Source of the DNA: RGIG9608 sp045612365
GTDB lineage: Bacteria; Bacteroidota; Bacteroidia; Bacteroidales; Paludibacteraceae
DNA: 64,000 nt
Direction of reading: 5' to 3'
NCBI GenBank assembly: GCA_045612365.1
Contig: JAZKYY010000019.1
Span: 50,556 to 114,555 of the forward strand
The translations under genes were made by a program, and so were the position numbers. Shown here piece by piece: positions 32,505-42,171 of this stretch (the stretch's first letter is position 1; each line of letters opens with the position of its first letter). Below the pieces are notes generated by a model, which worked only from the letters and a program-made list of their open reading frames with translations, was not told where the DNA came from and did no database searches.

Positions 32505-34430
32505 ATGATTTCTGTTGAACAGTTGACGGTAGAGTTTGGAGCAACGCCTCTTTTTGATTCAGTTTCTTTTCTGGTCAACCCTAAGGATAAAATTGCTCTA
32601 GTGGGCAAGAATGGAGCAGGAAAAACAACGATGCTTAAAATATTTGCAGGGTTGCAAAATCCTACAAGTGGACGAATATCGATTCCAAAAGATTTAACAA
32701 TTGGGTATTTGCCTCAAACTATGATTCATAGTAGTGACGTAACTGTTGTTAAAGAAACAGAAAAGGCTTTTGATGAGATAAAAAAAACGGAGCAGTACAT
32801 AAACAGCCTCACGGAGGAAATTGGTTCGCGAACGGATTACGAATCAGTTGAATATGCGGAGTTGATAGAGAAACTCACTCATGCCAATGAGCATCTCCAA
32901 ATTTTGGGTGGAAATAATTTTCAGGCAGAAATAGAGAAAATCTTGTTGGGATTAGGTTTTTTGCGTTCCGATTTTGAAAGAAAATGTTCGGAGTTTAGTG
33001 GTGGTTGGCGGATGCGCATTGAGTTGGCGAAGATTTTGCTCCGCAAACCAGATGTTCTTTTGCTCGACGAGCCGACCAATCATCTTGATATTGAATCAAT
33101 TCAGTGGTTGGAGAGTTTCTTGATTCAACATTCAGGTGCGGTTGTTTTAGTAAGTCACGACCGTGCATTTATTGATGCTGTGACCAACAGAACTATAGAA
33201 ATATCGCTAGGGAAGATTTACGATTATTCGGTAAATTATTCTAAATATGTGCAACTTCGTAAAGAGCGACGAGAACAACAGATTCGTGCTTATGAAAATC
33301 AGCAGAAACTCATTGCAGACACCGAAGACTTTATAGAACGTTTTCGTTACAAAGCCACAAAATCGGTGCAAGTGCAGAGTCGCATAAAGCAACTTGAGAA
33401 ACTTGAACGTATTGAGGTTGACATGGAGGACAATTCTCAGTTGCGTTTAAAGTTTCCCCCATCTCCTCGTTCGGGGAGTTTCCCTCTTATAGTGGAACGT
33501 TTAAGTAAATCCTATGGAGATAATTTGATACTTGATGATATTAATTTCACCATTCATCGTGGCGACAAGGTGGCTTTTGTTGGAAAAAATGGAGAAGGGA
33601 AAACAACACTTGTAAAATGCATTATGCAACAAGTGGAATTCTCGGGAGAATTGAAAATTGGGCATAATGTAAAAATTGGTTATTTTGCTCAAAATCAGGC
33701 TAGCTTGTTGGATGAAAATAAAACTGTTTTTCAAACAATTGATGATGTTGCAGTTGGCGATGTTCGTTTGAAAATCAGGGATATTCTTGGGGCATTTATG
33801 TTTGGCGGGGAAGCTTCGGATAAAAAAGTGAAAGTACTTTCAGGAGGAGAAAGAAGTCGTTTGGCGATGATTTGTTTGTTGCTTTCGCCAATGAATTTTC
33901 TTGTACTTGATGAGCCAACAAATCACCTTGATATGCGTAGTAAAGATGTACTAAAGGAGGCTATAAAGTCGTTTGATGGCACTGTGATTGTTGTGAGCCA
34001 CGATCGCGAATTTTTAGACGGATTGGTTGATAAAGTTTATGAGTTTGGTAACAAAAAAGTTCGAGAACATTTAAGTGGAATTTATGATTTTTTGGCAACA
34101 AAAAAGATATCCTCTTTGCAGGAGTTGGAAAGAAAGAATCCTTCTCATTCGGTAGTAAAGGAGAATGTAACTTCTGTGACCAAAATTGACTATGAAGCTC
34201 GAAAGGAATTGAATAAAAAAATCAGAAAGATAGAAAAGCAGATAGAGGAAACCGAGAAACAAATATCTCAGATAGAGAGTGAAATAAGTGATTTGGAACA
34301 AAAGTTGCAACAGCCAGACTTTTCGTCGGACTCATCTCTTTATGATGACTATCAAAGAAAAAAACATCTTTTGGAGCAGAAACTCTACGAATGGGAATTG
34401 CTTGGTGAAGAATTAGAAGAACTAAAGTGA
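32505..34430 (+). CDS. ABC-F family ATPase (Uup/YdiF type)
   Basis: The 641-residue protein has two ATP-binding cassettes and no membrane domain. Walker A motifs are G-K-N-G-A-G-K-T near residue 38 and G-K-N-G-E-G-K-T near 365; signatures are F-S-G-G and L-S-G-G-E; both cassettes have L-D-E-P-T-N-H-L-D. A charged inter-domain linker at about 240-300 contains a P-site tRNA interaction motif-like helix pair. A C-terminal coiled coil (about 575-641) is Lys/Glu-rich, as in Uup. ABC-F proteins act on ribosomes as translation factors; an antibiotic-resistance role is possible but nothing here points to it. Confidence 0.93.
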   Translation: MISVEQLTVEFGATPLFDSVSFLVNPKDKIALVGKNGAGKTTMLKIFAGLQNPTSGRISIPKDLTIGYLPQTMIHSSDVTVVKETEKAFDEIKKTEQYINSLTEEIGSRTDYESVEYAELIEKLTHANEHLQILGGNNFQAEIEKILLGLGFLRSDFERKCSEFSGGWRMRIELAKILLRKPDVLLLDEPTNHLDIESIQWLESFLIQHSGAVVLVSHDRAFIDAVTNRTIEISLGKIYDYSVNYSKYVQLRKERREQQIRAYENQQKLIADTEDFIERFRYKATKSVQVQSRIKQLEKLERIEVDMEDNSQLRLKFPPSPRSGSFPLIVERLSKSYGDNLILDDINFTIHRGDKVAFVGKNGEGKTTLVKCIMQQVEFSGELKIGHNVKIGYFAQNQASLLDENKTVFQTIDDVAVGDVRLKIRDILGAFMFGGEASDKKVKVLSGGERSRLAMICLLLSPMNFLVLDEPTNHLDMRSKDVLKEAIKSFDGTVIVVSHDREFLDGLVDKVYEFGNKKVREHLSGIYDFLATKKISSLQELERKNPSHSVVKENVTSVTKIDYEARKELNKKIRKIEKQIEETEKQISQIESEISDLEQKLQQPDFSSDSSLYDDYQRKKHLLEQKLYEWELLGEELEELK

Positions 34431-34437
34431 TAGAATA

Positions 34438-34785
34438 ATGACAACAGCAGAGCAACGCATAAAAAACTTGAAAAAAGAGACAAAGAATCAACTTTTTTGT
34501 TTTTTTGATTCGCTAGATGAATTTTACGAAACTTTTTATTTGATGATAAAAACTGAGCATCAAATTGATGTGCATCGTCCTAAGGATTGGGAAAATCGTT
34601 TACGTTCCATTCAGTATTATAGACATTTGGCAACGGAAAGGATGGTAAAGGATTGTTCCGTTGAGCGTGATTTGATGGATGATATTTATAGCGATTATTT
34701 TGATGATTTTGCTAACTTTAAGGAACGAGAATGTCGGCTCTCTGATGAAAAATTTCTTGCCCTGGTAAAGAAAATAATAAGTTAA
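34438..34785 (+). CDS. Hypothetical protein, 115 residues
   Basis: I do not recognise this family. The protein is charged and predicted mostly helical, with an acidic middle (D-D-I-Y-S-D-Y-F-D-D-F) and an aromatic-rich N-terminal helix (F-F-D-S-L-D-E-F-Y-E-T-F-Y). There is no signal peptide or membrane helix, so it is probably cytoplasmic. It begins 7 bp after the ABC-F stop and is likely co-transcribed with it. Base composition matches the neighbours, and the good coding pattern supports a real gene. Confidence 0.6.
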   Translation: MTTAEQRIKNLKKETKNQLFCFFDSLDEFYETFYLMIKTEHQIDVHRPKDWENRLRSIQYYRHLATERMVKDCSVERDLMDDIYSDYFDDFANFKERECRLSDEKFLALVKKIIS

Positions 34786-34885
34786 GAGGCATGAAAGAAA
34801 AAATAAACATTCAAAAAATTAGAAAACATAAAAAAAATACTATATTTGCGACTGAAAAAAATTTCTAAAAAAATAGAATAAGATA

Positions 34886-35575
34886 ATGGATATAAAAAAA
34901 TCACCTAAAGCCGATTTGGAAGGGCAAAAGTTAACCTATATTTTGATGGGTTTTGTTGTTGCCTTGGCCATTTTGTTTGTGGCGTTTGAATGGACTGACC
35001 ACGAAGTAACAAAGTATGAGGTAGAACAAGTAAATGAGGAATTGGAGTTTGAAGAAGAAATTGAACAAACCGTTCAAGAAGATCAAACACCTCCACCACC
35101 ACCTCCACCAGCACCAGAAGTAATTGAGGAAATTGAGATTGTAGATGATGATAAGGAGACAGAAACTGTTGAATTTACAACCGAAGATGATGATAAAACA
35201 GTTCAAGAAGTTATCGCAGCTCCTGTTCAAATAGAAGAAGAGGAGGAGGAAGATGACAATGTGGTGTTCCAAGTTGTAGAAAAGAATCCAGAATTCCCTG
35301 GAGGAACAAAAGCATTGTTTGAGTACATCTCTAGTGAAATGAAATATCCTGCTATTGCTGCAGAAAACAACATTCAAGGACGTGTAGTTTGTCAGTTTAC
35401 AGTTTGGAAGGATGGTACAATAAAGGACATTGCAGTTGTTCGTGGAGTGGATCCAAGTTTGGATAGAGAGGCTATTCGTGTTATTAAGAGCATGCCTAAG
35501 TGGACTCCAGGGAAACAACGTGGAAAAGCAGTGAACGTGCGTTTTACACTTCCAATCCTATTTAGATTGCAATAA
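34886..35575 (+). CDS. TonB-like energy transducer
   Basis: The 229-residue protein has a cytoplasmic N-terminus of about 14 residues, one membrane helix at about 16-36, an acidic/Pro-rich periplasmic spacer (E-E-E tracts and a P-rich run near residues 71-78), and a C-terminal TonB domain (about 140-229) with F-P-G-G-T-K-A-L-F-E-Y-I and G-R-V-V-C-Q-F-T-V. It would couple the proton motive force to outer-membrane TonB-dependent receptors. ExbB/ExbD genes are not adjacent. A -7 element (TATATTTG) is at 34841-34848. The spacer is strongly acidic rather than Lys/Pro-rich. Confidence 0.9.
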   Translation: MDIKKSPKADLEGQKLTYILMGFVVALAILFVAFEWTDHEVTKYEVEQVNEELEFEEEIEQTVQEDQTPPPPPPPAPEVIEEIEIVDDDKETETVEFTTEDDDKTVQEVIAAPVQIEEEEEEDDNVVFQVVEKNPEFPGGTKALFEYISSEMKYPAIAAENNIQGRVVCQFTVWKDGTIKDIAVVRGVDPSLDREAIRVIKSMPKWTPGKQRGKAVNVRFTLPILFRLQ

Positions 35576-35602
35576 AAACCTTTTTGAAATTTTCCATAAC
35601 AG

Positions 35603-35634
35603 AAAAAACCGCATCTCATGTAGTGCGGTTTTTT
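35603..35634. terminator. Terminator after the TonB-like gene
   Basis: An 11-bp perfect stem AAAAAACCGCA/TGCGGTTTTTT (35603-35613 with 35624-35634) has a 10-nt loop. It lies 27 bp after the TonB stop and is a textbook intrinsic terminator. Confidence 0.9.
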
Positions 35635-35673
35635 CCTTTCTTAAAAGTAGATATCTTCTCCTTCTATATAAAG

Positions 35674-37038
35674 ATGAAAAGAACAGTAATTCTAAGTTTG
35701 ATTTTGATTTTTTGTTCTTGCTTTTTTGCACAAAAGAAGTCGGATGCTGAGTTTTATTATAACAACGGTGAGTTCGAAAAATCGGCAACGGTTTATCAGT
35801 CACTTTTGAGGAAAAAGTCTAAAGATGCTTTGCTAAACTATTGTTATGCAAAGTGTTTGATGGAGTTAAATGATAGTAACTACTTGTTCTATTTCAACAA
35901 AGCTTCTGAATATGGTTTTCAGAAGGCAGACCTGTTTCTTGCAGAGTATCATTTTTCGAAATATAATTTTTCTGAGGCTGCAAATTTCTATTCTCGTCTG
36001 CAAACCAATCAAAATAGTCAAGAAGAACAGCTTAATTACGAAGAAAAGATTGCTCAGTGTAATGCTGCAAATGAATTGATGAGTAGAGTGGAAAAGGTGG
36101 AGATAATAGATAGTATAAGGGTTAAGAAGGATCTTTTTCTGGGAAGTTATAACCTACCAACGGAAGCGGGGGAATTGAAAATGAGAAGTTCGGATTCTGA
36201 TGCAGTACAGTATGTTTCTGAACGAAAAGACAAAACTATTTACGCAGAAAGGAAAGACGAAAAATATGAGTTGATGTGTTCCTATAAACTTACCGAAGGG
36301 TGGTCGGCTCCAAGTGTTATCTCAAAAAATATTTGTGCAGAATCAAATAAGAATTTCCCTTTCCTAATGTCCGATGGACTTACACTTTATTTTGCTTCGG
36401 ATTCGAAAGAAGGAATAGGAGGTTATGATATTTATATGACACGATTCAGTTCTATGACAAACGACTACTTGGCTGCAAAAAACGTAGGTATGCCGTTTAA
36501 TTCGCCGTTTAACGATTATATGATGGCGATTGATGAATATAACAAGATCGGTTGGTTTGCTACAGATAGATATCAAAGTTCAGACTCGGTTGTGATCTAC
36601 AAATTTGTTTTTTCGGAGGAAAAATCTTTCTGGAAGAATCTTGATAACGAAGAATTGGCCTTGTATGCTCAACTTAGAAAATATAATCGGGCAAAAAAAA
36701 CGATTCTCAACCAGTCAGAAAAAAAACAACAGAGTGTTAAGGAAACACTTTTTTATATCAATGATGTAATCTCATATACGATGATTGATGATTTTGAGTC
36801 GGATATTGCACGTGAAAAATATAAAGTTTTTCAGCAAAAGAAACAGGAAAAATTGTCTCTAGAATCATCTCTTTGTGAAATGCGTGGCTCTTACAATTTT
36901 ATTACAAAAGAAGAGGATAAATTGCTGTTAGAAAGAACTATTTTGAAAGAAGAGAAAAGGATTATACAACTTCAAAAAGAGTTGAAGCAATTAGAAATAG
37001 AAATTCGTAATTTAGAAATTTCTGCTTGGAAAAAATAA
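35674..37038 (+). CDS. Exported PD40/TPR-like protein with C-terminal coiled coil
   Basis: The ATG at 35674 gives 454 residues with a signal peptide (hydrophobic to about residue 19, ending F-F-A-Q). Upstream in-frame codons overlap the terminator and are rejected. A TPR-like helical part (Y-Y-N-N-G-E-F-E-K-S-A) is followed by beta-propeller-like segments with F-P-F-L-M-S-D-G-L-T-L-Y-F-A-S-D-S-K-E-G, as in PD40 repeats of Bacteroidetes OmpA-like proteins and PorE/PorW-like factors. The last 90 or so residues form a charged coiled coil. No peptidoglycan-binding OmpA domain is present. A cell-envelope scaffold role is plausible. Confidence 0.75.
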   Translation: MKRTVILSLILIFCSCFFAQKKSDAEFYYNNGEFEKSATVYQSLLRKKSKDALLNYCYAKCLMELNDSNYLFYFNKASEYGFQKADLFLAEYHFSKYNFSEAANFYSRLQTNQNSQEEQLNYEEKIAQCNAANELMSRVEKVEIIDSIRVKKDLFLGSYNLPTEAGELKMRSSDSDAVQYVSERKDKTIYAERKDEKYELMCSYKLTEGWSAPSVISKNICAESNKNFPFLMSDGLTLYFASDSKEGIGGYDIYMTRFSSMTNDYLAAKNVGMPFNSPFNDYMMAIDEYNKIGWFATDRYQSSDSVVIYKFVFSEEKSFWKNLDNEELALYAQLRKYNRAKKTILNQSEKKQQSVKETLFYINDVISYTMIDDFESDIAREKYKVFQQKKQEKLSLESSLCEMRGSYNFITKEEDKLLLERTILKEEKRIIQLQKELKQLEIEIRNLEISAWKK

Positions 37039-37044
37039 GAAAAG

Positions 37045-37749
37045 ATGAAAGGAACTCTATATTTAATTCCTAGTTTGTTGGGTGATACAGAAATTGAGAA
37101 ATCGATTCCGGCATTTAATAATGAACTTATCTTATCAATCAAACATTATGTGGTTGAAGATATAAGGACCGTTCGCCGTTTCTTGAAAAAATCAAACAAA
37201 TCTATCAACATCGATGAGTTGTCGTTTTCTCTTTTGAACGAACATACCGACGAACGTGAAATTCCACAAATGATGGATCCTCTGCTTCAAGGTTTTGATG
37301 TTGGTATTGTGTCCGAAGCTGGTTGCCCAGCAATTGCAGATCCGGGTGCAAAACTGGTGGATTTGGCGCATCGAAAAGAAATTAAGGTTGTTCCATTGAT
37401 TGGCCCTTCTTCAATTGTTCTTTCGTTGATGGCGTCGGGTTTTAACGGTCAGTCTTTTGCCTTTGAAGGCTATTTGCCTATTGATGCCAATTTTCGAATG
37501 AAGAAACTTAAACAATTTGAGAAAAGAATTTTTTCAGAAAACCAAACGCAGATATTTATAGAAACTCCTTATCGTAACGATAAAACTTTGCGCGATTTGA
37601 TTGAAAATTGTTCGTCTCAGTTGCGACTATGCGTAGCTGCTAATATTACTACTTCAGGAGAATGGATATGTACTAGATATCTTCATGAATGGAAAAAGCA
37701 GCTCCCAGAAATTGGAAAAGTACCTTGCATATTTTTATTGTATAAGTAA
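37045..37749 (+). CDS. SAM-dependent tetrapyrrole-methylase-family protein, RsmI-like
   Basis: The 234-residue protein is close to RsmI, which 2'-O-methylates C1402 of 16S rRNA, but is shorter than the usual 270-290. Recognisable parts are L-Y-L-I-P-S-L-L-G at the start, N-E-H-T-D near 73, V-S-E-A-G-C-P-A-I-A-D-P-G near 95 and G-P-S-S-I-V-L-S-L-M-A-S-G-F near 123. The glycine-rich N-terminal P-T-P-I-G-N-L of RsmI is replaced by P-S-L-L-G-D-T. Bacteroidetes often carry this paralogue beside a true RsmI, so the substrate is uncertain. Confidence 0.8.
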   Translation: MKGTLYLIPSLLGDTEIEKSIPAFNNELILSIKHYVVEDIRTVRRFLKKSNKSINIDELSFSLLNEHTDEREIPQMMDPLLQGFDVGIVSEAGCPAIADPGAKLVDLAHRKEIKVVPLIGPSSIVLSLMASGFNGQSFAFEGYLPIDANFRMKKLKQFEKRIFSENQTQIFIETPYRNDKTLRDLIENCSSQLRLCVAANITTSGEWICTRYLHEWKKQLPEIGKVPCIFLLYK

Positions 37750-37751
37750 GC

Positions 37752-38474
37752 CTATTTTTTTCGTAGTAAAGAGGGATAGTATTCGTTCTTTAGATACAGA
37801 AAAGTAGGATATGCCGATAGCATTTCTTCGGCAAGTTTAAGTGCTTTTCCTATTTGATTTGTTTTTTCGTAGGTTTGAGCCAAACAGAGTTTTGTAGCAA
37901 CGTAATTCCAGTTGTTTTCTGCCCAATTTATTCGTTCAAAAGCTTCTAATGACTGGATAAAATAATTCATTGCTTCTTTTTTGGAACCGCCGAATATTGC
38001 AGGTTTGTAAAAATCAATATTTCCTTTCAAACTTAGAACAATAGGATTCTTTGCATCTGTCTCAAAAGCTTTATTCACAAATTTAATACTTGTAATGGCA
38101 TAAGAAAGGGACGACGAAAGTTTGTAGTGAAAAGCGCTTGCTCCTGAACGATAAGCAAAAATTGTGGCACGGTCTCCGCCTTTTTGTTCCCAAAGAGATA
38201 GGTTTGATTCAAAATACTCAAGAAATAGTTTTGCTTGTTCTGTTTTTTTTGTTTCCAAGCACCAAGGAATGTAACCATATTGATAATTAATTACAAAAGC
38301 TAGTTCCTGATTGTCGAGATCATTTATGTTTTTTTGTTTCTCTTCGAGCATTTCTCCCCATACGTTTAACTCTCCAATTAGATAAGCATCGAACATTTTT
38401 TTATGGTCGATTTGCGCAAAAACATTTATTGTGCAAATACACAAAATAAGTAGAAGAAACTTTTCTTTTTTCAT
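37752..38474 (-). CDS. Exported TPR-like protein, unknown function
   Basis: The 240-residue protein has a clear signal peptide (K-K-E-K-F-L-L-L-I-L, cleavage after F-A-Q near residue 21). The mature part is predicted all-helical with TPR-like repeats, for example Q-A-K-L-F-L-E-Y-F-E and L-C-L-A-Q-T-Y-E-K-T-N-Q-I-G-K-A-L-K-L-A-E-E. It is probably periplasmic. It lies 10 bp downstream of the lamin-tail protein gene on the same strand, so the pair is probably an operon and may act together at the cell surface. It is convergent with the RsmI-like gene with a 2-bp gap. Confidence 0.7.
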   Translation of the reverse strand: MKKEKFLLLILCICTINVFAQIDHKKMFDAYLIGELNVWGEMLEEKQKNINDLDNQELAFVINYQYGYIPWCLETKKTEQAKLFLEYFESNLSLWEQKGGDRATIFAYRSGASAFHYKLSSSLSYAITSIKFVNKAFETDAKNPIVLSLKGNIDFYKPAIFGGSKKEAMNYFIQSLEAFERINWAENNWNYVATKLCLAQTYEKTNQIGKALKLAEEMLSAYPTFLYLKNEYYPSLLRKK

Positions 38475-38484
38475 CCTAGTCTGC

Positions 38485-41046
38485 TTATTTGGAAGTGAGT
38501 GAGAAAACTAGTTTTTGTTTCCCTTTTTTGCCTTCTGGGTGAATATATTCAATATAGGCAACGTAAACTCCTATTTGTGAAACTGCTCCGGAGTCGTTTG
38601 TTCCATCCCAAAATAGAGTACCTTGATTTGAAAGCAACTGATTGTTGTATAACTTTCTCATCAGAATTCCATCTGCGTTATAGATTGATACTGAGGCAGA
38701 AAATCCGTCCTTTCCCATTTGGTAGTTTATCAATAATAAATCGTTATAGCCATCGTTGTCGGGGGAGAAAGATTTTCTTTCTAGTTCAAATAGCTTTTTA
38801 GTTTCTACTGGTTTGTTGTCATAGTATTGAGAATTTTGATAACCTGGTGTTGCGTAACCCACAACTGAAGCAGCAGATTGCCAACTGTCGGCAGATTGGG
38901 TTGGAAGTGAAGGATTTATACGTTCAAGCGATACTCCTTCTTTGTTGCTTAAGAAGGCATGATGCATTTTCTCGGTATAGTCAAATTCGTCAAAGATTGT
39001 TTCATCTTTTGCTACTAATACAATATTCCCTTCTGCATCGGGCAATGATGGTAGGCTGATGGTGTAGAACCGAGCATCGGAAGAACATGAGTAACTCGAT
39101 TTTATGTTCTCAGGATCTTTTGTAAGAACGATATATTCATTTGGGAAGAACAACTCGTTTTTCTCCGTAATGGCAATGCGTTTTTGTAAATCTTCTTCTT
39201 TTCTGTTGGTGACGAAGATTGTAGATAGATTCCAGATCTTTTTTGTTGGATTGAATATTTCTACAAAATCAGCACCATCTCCAACTGGATTAAACAACAC
39301 CTCATTGATTATAATATCGTTGAACTCGTTTGGTTCTTGTGGTAGACAAATGGATAATCTTCTTTTTGCAAAGGTTAATCCTGAAATATCTTTTAGTTCT
39401 TCAATAATTAACGTATCTGTAATGTCTGCTTCAATAGCATCTTCTAATTCAATCAGCACACCATTATTCATAGCCGAAAGTACATTCACAGATTTAATCT
39501 CAATGCCTGATGCTAAAGAATAGTTATCAATGTTTGTCAAGTCGGGTTGTTGAATCGCTTTTGAGAATGTGACAACAATGCTTGTTTTGTTTTCAAGATA
39601 ATAACTATAAATTACAGGAAGAATTGTGTCGGGATTTTCTTTGGCAACGGAGTTTTCTTGACAAGGGGTTCCTCCTCGTTTGTCATCGGACGCTTTCCAG
39701 TTGTTTTTGCTCGCATAAAAGTTATCAACGTCAATTCTTTCCAGTGACCATCCTCCATCTTTTTTGAACTCGTCGTTTCCGTACCAACTATCACTGTATT
39801 CCAAGCAGTCAATTGTGGTGCCTAAGTTTGAGGTAAGAGAAACGGTTGTTCCTGAGATAGTGAGTGAACTTATATTGGAAGCAAAGATTTTGGGGTTAAA
39901 CCCTTCGAATAATGTCGCATCTTTCTCTGCGCAAATAAGCAGATAAGATTTTGCATTGATTGTGCCATTTTCTATTGTATAACTTTTTGTTCCAATGTTT
40001 AGTTGGAATCCTTTTAGAGGGATAGGGTAGTTTGTTCGGTTATATAATTCTATGTATTTTGCTTCAGGGAGTGCTACTTGTGGAGTTGGGTCTGCCATTA
40101 TTTCATTGAAAATAATGTCGTTGGACTTTGGTAAGTAGATGGTTATTGATTTTTGTTCTAGTTCATTTTCTTCCAAATCCGTTATTGAAGGGAGGGTGAT
40201 ATTTCGGCTTTCTCCATCTTTTAATTCTTCTATAAGTTCAAGCGTAAGGATGCTTTTTGCATCACTCAATGTTGTTTTTTCGATGCCCTCTGGCAGAGCA
40301 GAAGAAACATTTACTTGCTCTGAAAAAACAATGTTAATGTGATTTTTGTCTACAATGTTGAAAGATTCAACGATTGGAGGAGTTGTATCTACGACTTTTT
40401 CTCCAGAAACAGACAAATTATCAAACAAATAGTTCCCTTTCCAATTTTTGGAGTATTTTACATAGACTCCAACGTAGTAATTCTTCGAAAGAAAATCTTC
40501 GTCAAAAAAAGATCCTTCTTCTGTAAATTCGCTTTCTGAAGATAGTTTAGAAAAGAGGGAAAAATTTCCTTTATCATCGTTGGTTATCTTAATTGAAATA
40601 GTAGCTTCTTCAGAAATATCATCTCTTCCGTCTATAATTTTTTCTGTATTTTTTCCTTGTTGTTTATAGAGAGCAATTTCGTCTTTTGTATCACCGAAGA
40701 CAATATAATAACCATTCAACTCTCCTGTTAAATCTTGATTGTCAGAAATCAAATAAAATTTTACAAGGTTGAGGGCTGATGTGGTTGATTTTGTTTCTAG
40801 GTCTATTTGCCACGTTGCATTTATGGCAATGCGCGATGGAGTAGTCAAATAGGCAATCCCATCTACATACTCGTTAACTACCAATTGCTTTTCTGCATTT
40901 ACTGTAAAAAGTGATGCCGTTTCACTACTCCAAGTGGGATTTTCGGAGAAGTCGCCATCTGAAAAATCATCAATCACATTTGGCTGAATTTGAGCTGCTA
41001 CCAAAATAGGAAAAAGTAAAATAAAAGTTAGGCAAAAATTACGCAT
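38485..41046 (-). CDS. Lamin-tail-domain surface protein with gliding-type C-terminus
   Basis: The ATG at 41046 gives 853 residues with a signal peptide ending A-A-Q near residue 19. A jelly-roll-like N-terminal region (D-D-F-S-D-G-D-F) is followed by SbsA-type Ig segments (T-T-P-P-I-V-E-S-F and I-V-F-S-E-Q-V) and two lamin-tail motifs, I-I-F-N-E-I-M-A-D-P-T-P and I-I-I-N-E-V-L-F-N-P. The C-terminus has F-S-P-D-N-D-G-Y-N-D, F-W-D-G-T-N-D-S-G and G-V-Y-V-A-Y-I-E-Y, a CHU_C/FlgD-like module used in T9SS type B-like or gliding proteins. Divergent from asd. Role: probably surface or biofilm protein. Confidence 0.8.
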   Translation of the reverse strand: MRNFCLTFILLFPILVAAQIQPNVIDDFSDGDFSENPTWSSETASLFTVNAEKQLVVNEYVDGIAYLTTPSRIAINATWQIDLETKSTTSALNLVKFYLISDNQDLTGELNGYYIVFGDTKDEIALYKQQGKNTEKIIDGRDDISEEATISIKITNDDKGNFSLFSKLSSESEFTEEGSFFDEDFLSKNYYVGVYVKYSKNWKGNYLFDNLSVSGEKVVDTTPPIVESFNIVDKNHINIVFSEQVNVSSALPEGIEKTTLSDAKSILTLELIEELKDGESRNITLPSITDLEENELEQKSITIYLPKSNDIIFNEIMADPTPQVALPEAKYIELYNRTNYPIPLKGFQLNIGTKSYTIENGTINAKSYLLICAEKDATLFEGFNPKIFASNISSLTISGTTVSLTSNLGTTIDCLEYSDSWYGNDEFKKDGGWSLERIDVDNFYASKNNWKASDDKRGGTPCQENSVAKENPDTILPVIYSYYLENKTSIVVTFSKAIQQPDLTNIDNYSLASGIEIKSVNVLSAMNNGVLIELEDAIEADITDTLIIEELKDISGLTFAKRRLSICLPQEPNEFNDIIINEVLFNPVGDGADFVEIFNPTKKIWNLSTIFVTNRKEEDLQKRIAITEKNELFFPNEYIVLTKDPENIKSSYSCSSDARFYTISLPSLPDAEGNIVLVAKDETIFDEFDYTEKMHHAFLSNKEGVSLERINPSLPTQSADSWQSAASVVGYATPGYQNSQYYDNKPVETKKLFELERKSFSPDNDGYNDLLLINYQMGKDGFSASVSIYNADGILMRKLYNNQLLSNQGTLFWDGTNDSGAVSQIGVYVAYIEYIHPEGKKGKQKLVFSLTSK

Positions 41047-41134
41047 AGCTCTTTTTTTTAAGGGTTTAATCTTGTACTTTTGCAATAGTTTTCAAAAGTA
41101 GAAAAAAAGATTAAGAACAGAAAAAATTTAATTT

Positions 41135-42148
41135 ATGAAAGTAGCAATTGTAGGAGCAAGTGGTGCTGTAGGTCAAGAGTTTTTGCGTGTGTTGGCCGAA
41201 CGAGATTTTCCAATGGATGAGTTGGTATTGTTTGGCTCATCTAGAAGTGCTGGAAAAGTATATAACTTCAAAGGTAAGGACCTTGTTGTGAAAGAGTTGA
41301 AAAAGAACGATGATTTCAAAGATATAGATATAGTGTTTACTTCGGCAGGAGCTGGTACTTCTAAAGAATATCTTGAAACCATTACTAAATATGGAGCAGT
41401 GATGATTGACAACTCTTCTGCTTTCCGAATGGACGAAGATGTCCCATTGGTTGTGCCAGAAGTTAATGCTGCAGATGCTAAGAATCGTCCTCGTAATGTG
41501 ATTGCAAACCCAAATTGTACTACCATTCAAATGGTTGTTGCACTAAAGGCAATAGAAAATCTTTCGCACATCAAAACTGTTCATGTTGCTACTTATCAAG
41601 CAGCAAGTGGAGCAGGTGCAGCTGCAATGGATGAGTTGAAAGAACAATATGCACAAATAGTGCGTGGTGAAGAACCAACGGTTGAAAAATTTGCTTATCA
41701 ATTGGCATATAATGTTATCCCTCACATAGATGTGTTTACTGAAAATGGTTACACAAAAGAGGAAATGAAGATGTTCAACGAAACACGAAAAATTATGCAT
41801 TCGGACATAAAAGTTAGTGCAACTTGTGTGCGTGTTCCTGCGCTTCGTGCTCACTCGGAAGCAATCTGGTGCGAAACCGAACGTGAGTTGTCGCTTAGCG
41901 AAGTTCGAGATGCGTTTGCCTCTGCCGAAGGTATTGTGTTGCAAGATAATCCTCAAGAAAAACAATATCCTATGCCACTTTTCCTTTCGGGCAAAGATCC
42001 TGTTTATGTAGGACGTATTCGCAAAGATTTGACCAACGAAAAAGGAATTTCGTTTTGGTGTGTTGGAGACCAAATTAAGAAAGGAGCGGCACTCAATGCA
42101 GTTCAAATTGCAGAATACTTGATTAAAGAAAACGATATTAAAAAATAG
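41135..42148 (+). CDS. asd: Aspartate-semialdehyde dehydrogenase
   Basis: The 337-residue protein begins with the NADP-binding turn V-A-I-V-G-A-S-G-A-V-G-Q-E-F. The catalytic Cys is in N-P-N-C-T-T-I-Q near residue 132, and the His of H-S-E-A-I-W near 247 is also conserved. It reduces aspartyl phosphate to the semialdehyde, leading to lysine, diaminopimelate, threonine and methionine. A -7 element (TACTTTTG) is at 41075-41082 in the 88-bp gap shared with the lamin-tail protein gene. purB follows after 23 bp. Confidence 0.97.
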   Translation: MKVAIVGASGAVGQEFLRVLAERDFPMDELVLFGSSRSAGKVYNFKGKDLVVKELKKNDDFKDIDIVFTSAGAGTSKEYLETITKYGAVMIDNSSAFRMDEDVPLVVPEVNAADAKNRPRNVIANPNCTTIQMVVALKAIENLSHIKTVHVATYQAASGAGAAAMDELKEQYAQIVRGEEPTVEKFAYQLAYNVIPHIDVFTENGYTKEEMKMFNETRKIMHSDIKVSATCVRVPALRAHSEAIWCETERELSLSEVRDAFASAEGIVLQDNPQEKQYPMPLFLSGKDPVYVGRIRKDLTNEKGISFWCVGDQIKKGAALNAVQIAEYLIKENDIKK

Positions 42149-42171
42149 AAAAAACGAAAAAGGAGAGAATT

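Noticed and set aside
32505..34430. Antibiotic resistance gene (ABC-F)
   Set aside because: Sequence reading points to the Uup/YdiF type with a C-terminal coiled coil; no resistance-specific context.
34931..35518. 195-codon antisense frame opposite the TonB-like gene
   Set aside because: Phe/Leu/Tyr-rich shadow of the acidic and Pro-rich codons of the TonB spacer; no homology.
35584..35673. Upstream in-frame extension of the PD40/TPR-like gene
   Set aside because: It runs through the TonB terminator; the ATG at 35674 starts a clear signal peptide.
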